NCBI RefSeq assembly: GCF_051401765.1
Contig: NW_027480423.1
Location: 16,802,001-16,866,000, forward strand
Source: Calliopsis andreniformis
Taxonomy: Eukaryota > Arthropoda > Insecta > Hymenoptera > Andrenidae
DNA: 64,000 bases
Direction of reading: 5' to 3'
The notes beneath the pieces are model-generated. The model was not told the origin of the DNA and ran no database searches. It saw nothing but the letters and a program-made list of their open reading frames with translations. This document shows, in pieces, positions 62,342-64,000 of the stretch; positions within the stretch are counted from its first letter, which is position 1, and each line of letters begins with the position of its first letter. The position numbers and the translations under genes are program-made.

Positions 62342-62735
62342 CCTAAGGAGAATCCTAGATTGACCGGGAAGTAGAAATGACCATAACTTTCATACTGGTA
62401 GCAATTATTGGATTTATACAATGGAAAAACTGTTGTATTTATACTGTATTTTATGCTTCTGACGTTGACTTCTAACGCACTAACTATTCGATCTGGTGGA
62501 GCAACGCCCTAGAGTGAAACCTAGGTTGCCCGGAACGTAGAAATGACCATTACTTTCACACTCTTTACAATTTGTCATTTTATACGATGGAAAAGCTGTT
62601 GCATTTATATTGTATTATATGCTTCTGGCGTTGACTTCTTAGGCCCTAACTATTCGATCTGGTGGAGCAACGCCTTAGAGTGACGCCTAGGTTGCCCGGA
62701 ACGTAGAAATGACCATATCTTTCACACTGGTTGCA
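62342..62735. repeat. Right end of the HOR domain, matching 39.11-39.50 kb
   Basis: The series CCCTAAGGAGAATCCTAGATTGACC, GTTGTATTTATACTG with TTCTAACGCAC, and CACTCTTTACAATTTGTCATTTTATACG follows 39,111-39,505 closely and is related to members of the 20-mer HOR (for example 48,575-48,830). The match fails at about 62,735, where ATTACTCCTGTTATGCGATTG replaces ATTGTTCCTGTTATACGATGG. Confidence 0.7.
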
Positions 62736-64000
62736 ATTACTCCTGTTATGCGATTGAAAAACTGTTGTATCTTTATTGTACTTTATGCTCCGAGCTTTGA
62801 CTTCTAAGGCGCTAACTATTCGATCTGGTGGAGCAACGCATTAGAGTGAAGCATAGGTTGCCCGGAACGCAGAAGTGGCCATTACTTTCAAACTGGATGC
62901 AATTATTCGTTCTATACGATGGACGAACTGTTGTATTTATATTGTATTTTATGCTTCTTGCATTGACTTCTTAGGCCCTAGCTGTTCGATCTGGTGGAAC
63001 AACCACCTAGATTGAAGCCTAGGTTGCCCCGAACGTAGAAAAGACCATTACCTTCACACTGGTTGCAATTATTCGTTTCATACGATGGAAAAACCGTTGT
63101 ATTTTTATTCTATTTTATGCTTCTGGCGTTGACTTCTTAGGCCCTAACTATTCGATCTGGTGGAGCAACGCCCTAGAGTGGTGCCTAGGTTGCACGGAAT
63201 GTGGAAATGACCATTACTTTCACACTGTTTGCAATTATTCATTTTATACGATGGAAAAGTTGTTGTATTTATATTGTATTTTATGCTTCTGGCGTTGACT
63301 TCTAACTCCGTGGCTATTCGGTCTGGTGGAACAACTCCCTATATTGAAGCCTAGGTTGCCCGAAACGTGGACATGACCATAACCTTCACGCTGGATGCAA
63401 TTGCTCCTGTCATACGATTGAAAATCTGTTGTATCTTTACTGTATTTTATGCTTCGGGCGTTGACTTCTAAGGCCCTAACTATTCGATCTGTTGGAGCAA
63501 CGCCCTAGAGTGAAGCCTAGGTTGCCCGCAACGTAGAAATGGCCATTACTTTCACACTGTATGCAATTACTCAATTTATACGCTGGAAAAGCTGTTGTAT
63601 TTATATTGTATTTTATGCTTCTGACGTTGGCTTCTAAGGCCGTAGCTATTCCATGTGGTGGAGCAACGCCCTATAGTGAAGCCTAGGCGGCCCGGAACGT
63701 AGAAATGACCAGTACTTTCACACTGTTTGCAATTATTCATTTTATACGATGAAAAGACTGTTGTACTTATATTGTATTTTATGCTTCTGGCGTTGACTTC
63801 ATAGGCCCTGACTATTCGATCTGGTGGAACAACGCCCTAGAGTGAGTCCTAGGTTGCTCTGAACGTAGAAATGACCATATCTTTCACACTGGTTGCTATT
63901 ATTCCTGTTATACGATGGAAAAGCTGCTGTATTTATATTGTATTTTATGCTTCTGCCGTTGACTTCTAAGGCCCTAACTATTCGATCTGGTGGAGCAACG
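62736..64000. repeat. Diverged monomers at the right edge
   Basis: About 7.5 monomers, each with many private differences (GATTGAAAAACTG, TATGCTCCGAGCTTTG, GCAGAAGTGGCC, GTAGAAAAGACC, TTCTAACTCCGTGGC, CTAGGCGGCCCGG). I found no close copy of any of them elsewhere in the window and no HOR period. The register is kept and the last unit is cut by the window end at its base 140. This is what the less homogenised flank of a satellite domain usually looks like. Confidence 0.7.

Larger units (their letters stand above)
1..64000. repeat. Satellite DNA array, about 166-bp monomer, head to tail
   Basis: Landmark words recur every 166 bases from end to end: GAACGTAGAAATGACCAT at monomer position 1, TATACGATGGAAAA near 50, GGCGTTGACTTCT near 96, GGTGGAGCAACG near 129 and GCCTAGGTTGCCCG near 153. 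Successive starts at 1, 167, 333, 499 and 665 show the exact period, and the last monomer starts at 63,861. Every line of the window fits this register and orientation, so about 386 monomers fill it with no interruption. Length variants arise from small deletions (TACATGG for TACGATGG; AACTTCAC for AACTTTCAC; a 3-bp loss near position 41). No coding potential is visible: the longest open frame is about 330 bases and frames shift by one each monomer. Eukaryotic centromeric or pericentromeric satellite is the best reading; the family and species are unidentified. Confidence 0.98.

Noticed and set aside
1..64000. CRISPR array (regular repeats)
   Set aside because: There are no unique spacers between short repeats; the whole 166-bp unit is repetitive and period and copy number fit satellite DNA.

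Overview
The whole 64 kb window is one uninterrupted tandem satellite array. The repeat unit is about 166 bp (length variants 163-166), always in the same orientation, giving about 386 monomers. I found no gene, RNA gene, transposon, CRISPR array or unique sequence. The first monomer starts at base 1 in the phase used here and the window stops at base 140 of the last monomer. This points to a eukaryotic chromosome, most likely centromeric or pericentromeric heterochromatin. I do not recognise the family and cannot name the organism from sequence alone. Open frames are short (109 codons at most) and are expected by-products: 166 is not a multiple of 3, so any frame passes through all three phases of a monomer that carries stops.

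Layout. (1) 1-16 kb: a left-type mosaic of fairly diverged monomers with many short block duplications at offsets of 3, 4, 5, 6, 12, 14, 24, 29 and 65 monomers. (2) 16.4-27.8 kb: left-type higher-order repeats (HORs), with an 8-mer tandem, a 21-mer offset and a clean two-copy 19-mer (3,150 bp). (3) 27.8-31.85 kb: a junction zone where right-type monomers first appear at about 28.4 kb, interrupted by a left-type block of about 2.5 kb (29.34-31.85 kb) copied from 19.88-22.40 kb. (4) 31.85-42.8 kb: a right-type mosaic with a recurring 5-7 monomer module. (5) 42.85-52.2 kb: a right-type 20-mer HOR of exactly 3,320 bp, 2.8 copies, followed by a 10-mer tandem (to 54.14 kb). (6) 54.05-62.34 kb: a 14-mer HOR of about 2,321 bp in three copies, copies 1 and 2 being separated by an 8-monomer block. 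(7) 62.7-64 kb: diverged monomers outside any HOR I can trace.

The consensus monomer (hand-built) is bipartite: the first 90 bases are about 30% GC and the last 76 about 54% GC (41% overall). The GC-rich part carries short dyads (TTAGGCCCTAA, CCCTAGGG, CCTAGG). CpG is not depleted (7 seen, about 6.9 expected). Chimeric monomers mark unequal-exchange junctions and give a relative order of events.

All boundaries come from reading and aligning by eye and should be taken as good to about 10-20 bp; percent identities were not computed.
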